Positions 11,318 to 21,219 of a stretch of DNA of 64,000 nt are shown here, one piece after another. The position numbers and the translations under genes were made by a program. The notes below the pieces were generated by a model that saw only the letters and a program-made list of their open reading frames with translations, did not search any database and was not told the origin of the DNA. The stretch covers positions 1,787,001-1,851,000 of the forward strand of contig JAFFSR010000351.1 of the NCBI GenBank assembly GCA_017163975.1, given 5' to 3'. Source of the stretch: Anastatus disparis (Eukaryota > Arthropoda > Insecta > Hymenoptera > Eupelmidae). Within the stretch, counting starts at the first letter, position 1; every line of letters starts with the position of its first letter.

Positions 11318-11980
11318 TTAAAACTTTAAGTAAATAACTTTTTCACTTTCACCTGTTTCAGCTACAAAAATATATTTTTCTTTACTTCGTTTGTTTAAAC
11401 TTCTTATAGTAGAGTTAAATATTTGCCTTTGCTTATCATTTAAAAAATTTATTTTTATTTCTGATTCATTAAGAATATTATTATTATTATAATTCAAAAT
11501 TGTTTCATCATTATCTTCTTCTATAAATATGCTTATGTTAGGTGGATTAAAATCGTTTAATGAAAATCCATTGACTTTTAAATTATTTTTAATAGCATTC
11601 AATGCAAAATTTTCACCTATATTTTTTTCGTATTTAGGATGGTAAAACTTATCTTTATATTTTTCATATAAATCTCGTGCATTTATAGGATTATGAAAAA
11701 AGCAAATAAAAGCAAATAATTCACAAAGAGCACAAGGGAATTCTGTTGAAGATGCTTCTTCTAAACATCTATCCCATTCTTCATCTTCATTAATTAATTG
11801 TTTCGACTTAGCTGCCTCATAAAACGAATTGTACATCACATCATCAACAGTACGCAAAGCTTCGAAAGATGTGGCTCCTTTAACATGTGATAGTAATAAC
11901 CTAATAGAATAACGTTCTCTATCTTTTGGACTTACCAAGTACATTCTACTAAGTATTGGTTTTCTTTTTTTTTCTTTCAT
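11318..11980 (-). pseudogene. Helitron linker and Walker A region
   Basis: The frame of 220 codons starts with RMYLVSPKDRERYSIRLLL and GATSFEALRTVDDV, the conserved linker between Rep and helicase in Helitron proteins. It runs to LNDKQRQIFNSTIRSL and then VAETGESEK, the Walker A position. Canonical Walker A here is GxxGxGKT, so the P-loop Lys/Gly pattern is damaged. The 5' side abuts the LINE insertion. Confidence 0.85.
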
Positions 11981-11989
11981 TCCACTTTC

Positions 11990-12770
11990 ATTCCATTTCT
12001 CTGCTCTATAAGCTTTCTCTGCTCTATAGACTATCTCTGCTCTATAGGCTTAATTTTTTTAGGAGAAGCACCACCTTCGCTCTTAGAAAACATCTTATCC
12101 AAGCATTACTCTTTCCTCTTATAGACTACTGTTGTCCTGTTTATGGCGATCTTTCTGCTGAGCTTGATCTGAGACATCAGAGAGTCATTAATGCTGGTAT
12201 TGGTTAAATTTATGATGTTGGTAGGCGTGAGCACATTTCTGCTCACCGTTTCTCGCTTAGCTGGTTGTCTACAGCAGGTAAAAGAAACTATTTTACAACC
12301 TCTTTCTTGAATAAAATGTTCTCAACGCATATACTGTCTTATTCATATTCCAGATTTATATGGAACTAGTCAGTAAGGGTACTGCGGGGTGATGTGAGGC
12401 TTCTGACCATTTATTTCGCATCTACAGAGTATTATTAGAGATCATTCCTGGTCACATCATCGCGAATATGGGACGGTCTCCCTACACCGTTTCGCGATTC
12501 ACCCTCACTTCATGTATTCAAATCATCTGTATTTGCTTATCACCTATTCTTGGAGAATGGGCCACCGCTGTCAGCATAATTTTAATTTTAATTTTAATTT
12601 CTTGTTTACTCTTGTTCATATATCTTCTTAAATTGTTATCTTATTAGCTTCTATTTTGTTGTATTTTTAAATTGTTATACTCAGTTATCTTATTATGTTC
12701 ATGCATTTTTGTATTCTTTAATATTTGTAAAACATAATGTACATAAATAAATTAATTATCTATCCATCTA
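11990..12770 (+). mobile_element. 5'-truncated CR1-like LINE 3' end inside the Helitron
   Basis: The plus-strand translation reads FALRKHLIQALLFPLIDYCC, then VYGDLSAELDLRHQRVINAG. After a stop come REHISAHRF and WLSTAGKRN. This is the C-terminal part of a LINE ORF2, related to the end of the remnant at 4255-6440. It ends in AT-rich ATAAATTAATTATC near 12770, after which Helitron coding resumes in the same gene. Three ~20-bp copies of TCTCTGCTCTATAGGCTT sit at the 5' junction (about 11998-12050). Confidence 0.75.
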
Positions 12771-12774
12771 TCTT

Positions 12775-12965
12775 TTTCAGTTTTTCATCAAATGTATAAA
12801 AATTTGGTATTCCTGAATACAAGTGATTTCGTGCTTCAAAATCTCCTGTATTCAATTCAAAATATGCTGTTAATGTTGTTCCCACATTTTTTGCATGATC
12901 ATTTCTTCTTTTCTTTCTTTGAAAAATACATTTTGTTGATTTTCTTCATGAACGCTTAGACGTTT
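12775..12965 (-). pseudogene. Helitron central fragment
   Basis: The minus strand reads TAYFELNTGDFEARNHLYSG, IPNFYTFDEKLKK and, in a shifted frame, RLSVHEENQQNVFF. These match the family's 'VHxENxQ ... TLTAFFEL ... LYxDIPxxY' linker segment. Several frameshifts are present. Confidence 0.65.
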
Positions 12966-13414
12966 TATAGTATGTGAAATAACATGTAAAGGATATTCTA
13001 ATCATCTGTACATTGTTTCAAGTGAACATAAATATCATGTATTAATGTATTGTTGGATTTCGTCATGTTCATATTCAACATTTTCACGATTGTCATTTTG
13101 AAAAATGTCTTTATTTTCTGATTGAAAATCGATTTAAAACTTGATGTATTTTAATGTATGCACAGTCATGGCCTTTATAACAGTATTTAAATAAATATTT
13201 AATGCATTGTACAGTGGAACATACTTCTACGTTTATGTGTACATTAAATTTCGATAATAAGTAAAAATTATAAGAAATAACAAATCCATTATCTGCAACT
13301 CTTTTTGTAAATTAATTTTTGAAAATTATTTTGACACCATCATTTTTACGTTTGTATAGTGGATATTAATTTGATTTAAATGCTGTTGTATTATTAAATT
13401 TTTCTGGAAAATTT

Positions 13415-13640
13415 TTAGTTCATTGTTTCGTATTTTTTATCTCTACACGGACAATTTATATTTGGCATACCACAGGGACCATGTATCATAAATTGTTTAA
13501 TAATACTATATAATTTTGGATAAATATCTCTATTTGGAATTTCTGCACTTATTATTTTATCAACTTTTTCGGGAATGTCAAATTTATCATTTTTATCTAA
13601 GAATAACAACATATGCATATGCGATAATCCTCGTTTTTCA
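13415..13640 (-). pseudogene. Helitron HUH Rep endonuclease fragment
   Basis: The frame reads EKRGLSHMHMLLFLDKND. The HMH inside it (around 13612-13625) is the HUH metal-binding motif of rolling-circle Rep proteins (family form RGLPHxH). It continues with VDKIISAEIP and YSIIKQFMIHGPCG, the typical Helitron Rep sequence after HUH, then a Cys-containing NCPCRDKK. The catalytic Tyr region downstream could not be followed through the breaks. Confidence 0.85.
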
Positions 13641-14201
13641 AATTCGATTGCATAACTATATGCAATACATTTTCCTAATATTCCTTTTTTTATTACTCAA
13701 TTTTTTAATTGTTCTACTTTTTGATAAACTACTTTTGCTATAATATTTAGTCTATCTATTGCATTTTCATAAATTTACAAGTTTTCAGTTATTTCTTTTC
13801 AATGTGAGTTACAGGTCATAGTTACAAAAAAAGTCAGGTTTGCCATGATAATTTACAAGTGTCATTGAGTTAATGTAATTTTGTTTTAAATTTCATGGAC
13901 TTCCTGTAAAGTTTGATGGTAATATGACCACTATTTCAATTTTTGAAGAATCTAATTCTTTTTTGATATGTAAATAGTCCATAACACCTTTGTAACAATC
14001 ACTTTTTAATACGTTTTGGTTTTTTCGTATGAAATATAATCTAAAGGTTTCAACTTTTACAAACGCATCAACAATGAACTATTGAGAAATTTTTCCTTAA
14101 TTAAGGTATGGATTAAATTCATTTCTAACACTAAATCTATAATTATAAAATTGCAAATTTAAAATAATAAATTTTCCGAATTTACTTTTCATATTTGGCA
14201 T

Positions 14202-14492
14202 TTATCCAAAACCACCATGAGGATGAATAAACGGATATGTCATAGGATCTGTACGTTTGCTTATTGTCAGTATACTAATTGGTTCATCATAGTAAGAGTA
14301 AATGACAATATCACATTCAATAGGAGGAAGATCATCTTTTACAACATATACTATTGCAACTTCATTACAGGTAGATAGATTATATCTATTTTTATCCAAA
14401 TTATTATTGCGGACAATAGACATAGTAACAGTTCTAGGAGGATAATAGATTTTTGTACATCGTTGTAGTTCTTCTTCTACTTCATGCATCAT
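14202..14492 (-). pseudogene. Helitron-like N-terminal domain, part 2
   Basis: The 96-codon frame contains NEVAIVYVVKDDLPPIECDI, ILTISKRTDPMTYPFIHPHG and a final GGFG. This is the 'R ... LSxxNPxYDPLQYPLLFPxGExG' block of the Helitron-like N domain in altered form. The region 12965-13415, between here and the linker fragment, holds further unplaced fragments. Confidence 0.75.
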
Positions 14493-14611
14493 TTATAGGC
14501 TTTAGCATGAGGATTAATGTCTCTTATCAAGATATCTAAATGTTTTCATAATGTTAAATTTTTATTAAACTTATTCCGTTCAATCGTTGCCATTTCATTA
14601 TCTAGAATATA

Positions 14612-15058
14612 TTATTGCCCATATTTACGAGCTTTATGGTAAATTTGTCCACATATTCTAATAGCTTGGGGTACTTTACCCGGCATCGTATCAAAATTAG
14701 CACCAAAACTTGCGAATGCTAAATCATTATTGTACAACCTAACATTTCGTCGAAAATCAATACTTTCTTCCGTTAATTCATTTGCTAAAAACTTTAATTG
14801 TTCTGGGTAAAGAGGATTTTCTAACGATTCTACTTTACCTTTATGACAATAATTGGAAAAATCGTTACTTTTAGTATATTCAAAAGCAAAATGTTTCGCA
14901 TCACAATAAACACATGTATTTTTCATGGAACCAATGTAATTTTCATAGATGAGATTTTTATCGGAATATATAGGGATATCTCTGGAACTTTTTAATTTTG
15001 AGAAATTGTTTTCACAACAATTCAAAAGTCTATAATACAAGTTTCTGGAGTGGCACAC
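14612..15058 (-). pseudogene. Helitron N-terminal zinc finger and domain start
   Basis: The 148-codon frame has CVYCDAKHFAFEYT, a treble-clef CxxC half-finger at about residues 50-63. A second pair of ligands lies in NYCHKGKV. Then follow FASFGANFDTMPG and QAIRICGQIYHKARKYG, the usual 'FaSfga ... fRIqGqiyH' signature of Helitron proteins. The natural start Met is not evident; upstream sequence to 15340 shows no further coding. Confidence 0.85.
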
Positions 15059-15059
15059 A

Positions 15060-15395
15060 CTTCAATAAGGGCTTAAATTACTCGTTTCTGTAAGTAGAAT
15101 ATGTAATTAAATTTTGGTATCGATTGAACAATCGTTGTTCACGGTACATAATTTTATACGTCAAAAATGATACTTTTTTCATATTTTTCTACGTGTGTTT
15201 CTTGAGCTATAAAAAAAGTAACGTACTTTCGATCATTCTCAAATTTTCTGAGCATAATGAGTATGGTAAAAAGAACAGTTTAAGCCTACCCTGATATATG
15301 TGCCTCTTCTTAGGAAGCTGTTAGACTATTTTTAATGTAAGTGTAATTTTTAGATGAAAATTACGTTGCATCTTATATAAGTTCTAACATAAGTT
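15060..15395. other. Non-coding AT-rich stretch
   Basis: I see nothing supportable between the Helitron remnant and the short repeat at 15395. Confidence 0.5.
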
Positions 15396-15600
15396 CTTAT
15401 GTAGGTTCTGACGTGCGAAATTCAACGAAGATCTTACGCAAGATCTTATGCAAGATAAATTTTTATATATAATTATTATAATTAATAATACATGTTGGAT
15501 CTAACTTAAAATCTTACGTGAGTTACGTTAGATCTTACGTCAGTTCTTACGTAAGATCTTATGTAAGTTCTCATGTTAGATCTGATGTATCAAAATTTTA
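15395..15600. repeat. Degenerate palindromic repeat (AGATCTTACGTAAG)
   Basis: Many copies of TCTTACGTAAG-like and TTCTTATGTAAG-like words recur every 11-14 bp, each nearly self-complementary. Similar short-word repeats built from self-complementary units recur at 23860-24185 and 39788-41605. Confidence 0.7.
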
Positions 15601-16160
15601 AATATAATTATAACATGTAATAATTATATAAAATTATAATTTTAACGATTAATCAAGTAATTTAAAGATTATAATAAAATGAATTGCATTTGAAAAATAT
15701 AAAAATAAAGCTTTAAGTGTAATTATAAGGTGTCTCCATATATGCATACATTTTTATTAAAGAAAATAAAGCTAGAACCATTTATTGGCTTCCAAAATAG
15801 TAGTGTTTCTAACATTGAGAAAGTCATGCCATGTTGAAATTGTGGTGGAGTGTCGCATAATTAGGCAAAATATTGATATGAAGTATACGGCTAAAATATA
15901 TAAATACACATAAAAAAAATAATATGACAGTGTAGAGATTAAATATACTGACTGCTTTTGTCATAATAAGACACGTACAATGAAATATGATGTATATTAT
16001 CCATCAATAGATACAATTAATAACAACATATAACAGCAGAAAAATGTCGAAATTGAAAGAAAGATAACAGTTATTAACAGTTGTCTTCAGTTCATATCAG
16101 TTTTCTTCAGCTCTCAACTGTTTTATTCATTTTTAGTTATCCCAAAATAAATTTTTTTAT
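15601..16160. other. AT-rich stretch with CAGTTTTCTTCAG words
   Basis: No gene is seen. From about 16060 the words AACAGTTGTCTTCAGTT and CAGTTTTCTTCAGC appear. Matching words recur at 16385-16430 and 16800-16980, flanking the palindromes between them. This suggests one older repeat broken up by later insertions. Confidence 0.4.
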
Positions 16161-16164
16161 CTCA

Positions 16165-16345
16165 TTCTAACCACAAAATCGCAACTTCTTTGCTTATTTT
16201 CGGCTCTCATGAGCTAAATTACATTATTTACCTCTAGTGTAAAGGCTTTTTACGAAACGAGAGGATTACAGCCCGAGCCGAAGGCGAGGGCTGTAATCCT
16301 CTCGTTTCGTAAATCCAGCCTTTCCACCCCAGATAATGTACTATT
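16165..16345. mobile_element. Hairpin element with GAGCCGAAGGCGAGGG apex (type a)
   Basis: A near-perfect hairpin has arms AAGGCTTTTTACGAAACGAG..ACAGCCC and their complement. The apex reads CCCGAGCCGAAGGCGAGGG. The left flank (CATTCTAACC, then CGGCTCTCATGA) also matches the flank of the element at 47080-47275 in reverse. The full unit is therefore about 180 bp and present in two copies. It is non-coding. Confidence 0.85.
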
Positions 16346-16431
16346 TTAATTTTATTCCCTTTTTTTCATACTAAAATAGTTATTAACTGTTTTCTTTGGT
16401 TATCTGCCAATATTATTAGTTTTCTACAGTT

Positions 16432-16587
16432 AGGCTCGAATTTATAGTCGACACTTGACACTCAGCACTCAGATTTCAAACACCATTCTATTTCACTTTC
16501 TTGCAATAAGAAAAATAAAGACAAAATAATGTTTGAGATCTGAGTGTTGAGTGCTGAGTGTCAAGTGTCGACTACAAATTCGAGCCT
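16432..16587. mobile_element. 156-bp palindromic MITE with possible TTA duplication
   Basis: The terminal arms AGGCTCGAATTTATAGTCGA, then CACTTGACACTCAGCACTC, are complementary to the right end, which finishes ..TTCGAGCCT. Arms are about 60 bp with very few mismatches, around an AT-rich loop. TTA flanks both ends (GTTA|GGCTCG and CGAGCC|TTA), consistent with a 3-bp target duplication. It is non-coding and, from its clean arms, probably recent. Confidence 0.85.
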
Positions 16588-17258
16588 TATGTTCTATTTT
16601 GATTACTTTTTATGTGAAAAAATAATAATTTTTATTCCTACCTCAACAGAAATAGGCCACCTTATTAACTAAAAAATCGGCCCGAAAGAAAGATATTTTT
16701 AACTTCTAAAATTATGCGGATGAAATAACCATTTCTTCAGATTTCTTCACTTTTCAAATTGCTTTTATATTTAAATAAAAACGTTCGAAAATGAATATAA
16801 TTTTTAATAATTGCAGATAATTGTATAACTGTAGAAAACTGATAAAAACTGAAGAAATCTAAAGAAATTAGAAGATAACTGTTGTCTTTGTCTCAGATCC
16901 GACATTTTTCTACAGTTAATTTCCGTTTTCTTCAGTTTTTTTCTAATATTTTCGGATATTAACTGTTGTCTACATTTATTTTTAAGAAAATTTTCTGGAA
17001 CCAACAAATACATGCATTTATTTCCTTTATGAAGATGTACACACATTCAGAGACATCTTATAATAGCACATTAATATTTATTTTTTTCATACATTTTCTT
17101 ATAATTATTAAATTTTGTAATTGATGGTTGATGTAATTATTTTATAATGAATATTATCAAATATTATAATATAGTATAATAATGCTTTATTAAACTTCAA
17201 ATATTATACATTTGTATTTCTGAGTGTGTGTTGTTGTGTTATGTGTTATATTAAATTA
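16588..17258. other. AT-rich stretch with CAGTTTTCTTCAG words
   Basis: The words described at 15601-16160 recur here (16800-16980). No gene is seen, and the 80-codon minus-strand frame at 16804-17046 shows no domain. Confidence 0.4.
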
Positions 17259-17390
17259 TATGGTCAATGTCCCAATTGCTACTAACGAACCTATTACTAG
17301 CCGCTCATTGTTAAAAATTTTTTTTCGTATCTAAATAACATTGAGCAGCTAGTAATAGGTTCGTGAGTAGCGATTGGGACATTGACCATA
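17259..17390. mobile_element. 132-bp palindromic MITE
   Basis: TATGGTCAATGTCCCAATTG at the left end is complementary to CGATTGGGACATTGACCATA at the right. The arms continue through ACGAACCTATTACTAG. The loop is a short T-rich run. Non-coding. Confidence 0.85.
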
Positions 17391-17699
17391 GTGTATGCTT
17401 CAGCTTAAATCTTTATAAAAGTAAAAAACCATAATACTAAATGAAAATACAGAATTTTTTAACTTATTAACTTAAACGTTATTTTATTGTTATGATTATA
17501 CTTATTTTTTTCCTAATTAGATTTTTCTTAATTCATTTATTTTTACTTTTTAACTTTTCAATATTTATTCTCAACTTACTTGGAGAGTAACCCTTGTTTG
17601 GGTCACGGATCTTGCTGTAACTTGCGAAAAAATTTTTATACATAAAATTATAAAGAAAGCTACGAACATTCGGTCTAATGCTCGATCATTATAATGTAA

Positions 17700-19635
17700 C
17701 GTCGGCACAATTGTGGCCAAGTTTTTTAATAAATAATTTTAAATATTTCAAAACATCCTTAAAGTAAATTTTTCTCTTGTGCTTATATTTTAGTTTATTT
17801 TAGTTTACGATTATTGTATCTTAAGCTTCGAGACATCCGTTAAGATAAACCATTTTCGTTCTTTTTTTTTATATACATATATACGTACAAATGTCCTTCT
17901 ACATAAAAATTTAAAGCAACGACAATGTCTATAATAACTATTGAAGAAGATATAGAATACGAAAAAATAAGAAAAAACCCCTAATACCTACATCTTTGTA
18001 CATCATGACAAATGTATACAGAGACCGGGCAATTAAGTTTTCAATTTTTTTTCTTCTTACTTTCTTTTCTACAACGGGACACATTTTACCTGGATTTAAT
18101 GACCTTATATGTCGAACTTTTTTTTATCAGTAACAGTAACTATTTTAATATTATTTATTCGTAATTTTATTTTTTTTTCTTTATTTTTTTTTGTGTATTC
18201 GATATCTCTTAATATTCATAAATATTCGTATATATAACTATAGATTCAAGCTTTTCTGCAAATATAGTATTTATTATTATTTTCTTTTAAACGGTATAGC
18301 GTAAATATTCTTATTGTTTTTACTGCATGTTGTTCTTCGATAATATTATTTTTATAATTAAACATGTAAGAAAATTGCAAATCAAACAAGTACAATATTA
18401 TAATTTTTGATATTCCACTATACAATAATTAAGAATAAAAACCTTACAATTAAATGCTTTTATATATTAACCTTTTGTGTGCGTTCTTAAACTATTGATA
18501 TAATTTTTTAGTAGTAATTATGAATAACCTTTAAGCATAAATTATCTAACTTTATTCGTTTCATATACTATATTAATATACAATATATGATTTTTTTTTT
18601 TTTTTTTATATATATATACAAATTATTAAATGTTATTCCTTCATAGAAATTCTAAATTAACATCTTATAAAATTTATTTACATTTTAAATAATAAATATT
18701 GATATTTTAAATGAAAAGAATAAAGTTGACCATTAGGAAATAGAAAATATCTTTCGACGCAAAGAGGATAAGCCTCAATAAAAACGGGCGCCAGTGTTTA
18801 CGACTGCAGGCTCCACAGATATTTTAAAATTACCTGGGAAATTTTTAAGAATTAACTAAAATTTTATTTAAAAAGAAATGATATTTTAATAAACAGTTAA
18901 ATTTAATTAATAGTTAGTTAGATTTATTTTTTACATTTCAAACAATTTTATTTAAACATTTTAAGTATCAGCATCCTATCTTTTTGTGTAGCGTCGCCTG
19001 TTAAAATTTTAAGCATCTATTACATTTTCTTTTTGTATAACTTTTGTTGTTACCTTATTTTTATTGATTAAAATTATTCATTTTATCATATTATTTGTTA
19101 AGTAAACGCCAATATAAATAATGCGACAAATAATTGTTTATTTTTAGCAACCGTACGTAAATTTTAGCATATGTCATTTTATTCTTTTTTCCCTCTAAAA
19201 AAAAGAAAAAATATCATCTTATAAACTTTTCTTTAGTTAATAAATAATTTTAAGTTTATTATTTTTTTTATTGTTCATCGAATCAACTAAATACGTATAA
19301 ACGATACCTTTTCTTTTAATATCAGCGTATCTTTCATAATTTTATATACTTTGCGCTTATTAAGTTTTGTTTTTCTTTTTCTTTTAATTTTAATTAAATC
19401 ATTATTAATTAATAATGTTTCTTGACAATATCTGTTTATTTTATTTGTATTTTTTCTTTTCTATTTTTTTTTTTCATATTTAACTTATAAATGTTTATTA
19501 AATTATTTTTAAAGTTTAACCTTTTTAAAAAAGGGAAACAAATATTATAACCAAGAAATATTAATAATTAAAAGAGTAATTTAAATTTAAGTTTATTTTT
19601 TTTATGTGTGTGAAATAATTATTGTAAACAATATA
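17700..19635. other. Very AT-rich interior, no gene seen
   Basis: Homopolymer-rich DNA with no recognisable coding or repeat structure, apart from a short GC-richer patch near 18770-18830 (GGGCGCCAGTG). Confidence 0.6.
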
Positions 19636-19639
19636 TGTA

Positions 19640-20240
19640 GCTTATTTCCTAAGTAAGGGAGAAATTCCGAAGAGAGAGAGGGAAACTCAGAGAGAATACA
19701 CTAAAATTCCTAGGGAGTTTTTCTCCCTAAGGTTAAAAAGTCCGCCCACAGCGAAGATAAAAAGGAATAAGAGCGCTTTTTGCGTACGCCCATTGCCAAT
19801 TTGACCATATTTTCCAACGGAAAGGGAAATTTTGAAAACCATTCAGGGAGGGCCCTAAGGCTCCTTTAAAAAAAAGACAGTTCAAGGGGACAAACGGCAG
19901 TTCGTCAGTTCGCCTTGAACAGCGGCTCGGGGTTGTGGATTTCGTGTCCAGCTCCTCAAGCTCCAAACTACACAGTCAGTCGACCACCGCCAAGGATACA
20001 TCGCCAAGGTTCTACAATACTTCAATCACAAATTTTCAAGTTTAAAATTCTCAATTCAAATTTCTAATTTTCAATTACTAAATTTTCAAGTTTAAAATTC
20101 TCAATTCAAATTTCTAATTTTCATCTACTAAGTACACAACCAGTTCTGGAAAATTTCAACGGATATTTCCATTGTGTTCACACTCTCTCTCTCTCTCTCT
20201 GGTTTCATCAATTACTTAGGAAGAGTAAGTAAAACTTTTA
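19640..20240 (+). promoter_or_regulatory. GC-richer island, possible LTR or promoter
   Basis: It stands out from the surrounding AT-rich DNA. It contains GAGAGAGAGGG, a GGAGTTTTTCTCCC near-palindrome, CGGCTCGGGGTTGTGG, AGTCAGTCGACCACCGCC and a (CT)n run at 20181-20201. A 50-odd-bp unit (AATTTTCAAGTTTAAAATTC followed by TCAATTCAAATTTC) is duplicated in tandem at about 20031-20133. No paired terminal repeat was found, so LTR origin is only a guess. The minus-strand frame at 19733-19966 has no recognisable domain. Confidence 0.3.
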
Positions 20241-20631
20241 TTAAAAGTAAATAAAATCAAACTTAAAATTCAAATTTGCTTACTATTTAATAATTTACAT
20301 TGTTTTTTCTAAATTAAACTTCAAATTTTATTTTACTAAAATCTTTCTAATTTATTTTTTTTTATTATTATCATTTCTTTATTATTTTATAACTTCCCAC
20401 CTTTCCTGTCGTATCCCGGCAAATTGTTCAGGGTTGCGACAGCCTAGTTTGATACCTCCAGTGTATGGTTCCATCTAGGCTTACCCATTATCCTTTTCCT
20501 ACCTTATCACAAAACAATAATTCTAAAAATTTTGAAAGAGGTGGTTATTAGGTGGAAAACCCTACGGCTGCCAAAATAAACCCTCAATCGACGCTAAACT
20601 AATTTATACATGTGCGTCCCTCAGACGTCAC

Positions 20632-21103
20632 AATAAGATTATGAGCTATTTTGTCCAATTTTTAAAGATTTCTTTGAATAATCATTGTTTATGATAACGC
20701 ATATTATTTTTTAATGGAAGCTTTCAAGTTCATTCTTCAACTTTTTTGTAAAAGTTGAGATTGAATTCTTTTGATTAAAAAAAAGGTGTTTAAAAAGCTC
20801 GACCCGTCTAAAAGTTACGGAGAAATAAAAATTGTTATAAAAATTGTTATAAAAATTAGCATAAAATTAGACTTCAATTTTCATAATATTATTGTTTTTT
20901 TCATGTTTTTCATTTTGCTATAACGTTTGAACGAGTTGAGCTTTTTGAACACCTTTGTTTTTTTTTCAATCTAAAGAATTTAATCTTAATTTTTACTAGA
21001 ATTTCGTATAATAAACTTAGAAGCTCCCATTGGGGAATAATATTCAATATTATAAACAATGATATTTCAAAGAAATTGAACAAAATAGCTCATAATCTTA
21101 GAA
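20632..21103. mobile_element. 472-bp palindrome within the right arm
   Basis: AAGATTATGAGCTATTTTGT at the left pairs with ACAAAATAGCTCATAATCTT at the right, and complementarity continues to a centre near 20870. It includes GGTGTTTAAAAAGCTCGA and its complement ending GAACACC. Non-coding. Confidence 0.85.
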
Positions 21104-21219
21104 TTATCGAGCATTAGACCGAATGCTAACGGCTTTTTTCATGATTTTATTTATAAAAACATATCCGCAAGTAACAGCAAAATCTGTGACCCAAACAAAG
21201 GTTACTCTCCTAGTTATTC

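Larger units (their letters stand above)
10006..15058 (-). mobile_element. Dead Helitron remnant (RepHel)
   Basis: On the minus strand, broken reading frames give in order a C2-type zinc-finger/N-terminal region, a Helitron-like N domain, a HUH Rep domain and a Pif1-like SF1 helicase. This is the layout of Helitron RepHel proteins, which replicate by rolling circle. The gene is split by stops and shifts, and by a LINE insertion at about 11990-12770. The Helitron termini (5' TC, 3' hairpin plus CTRR) could not be placed. Coding parts are listed separately. Confidence 0.85.
17578..21214. mobile_element. 3.6-kb element with ~115-bp terminal inverted repeats
   Basis: The left end reads ACTTGGAGAGTAACCCTTGT, then GGGTCACGGATCTTGCTG. 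The right end is complementary: CAGCAAAATCTGTGACCCA, then AACAAAGGTTACTCTCCTAGT. The inner part of both arms shares CATTCGGTCTAATGCTCGAT. The right arm runs into a second palindrome at 20632-21103. Between the ends there is only non-coding AT-rich DNA plus a GC-richer island (19640-20240). The terminal GGAGAGT..GGGTCAC pattern resembles the elements at 2616-3280 and 7336-9140. Confidence 0.7.
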
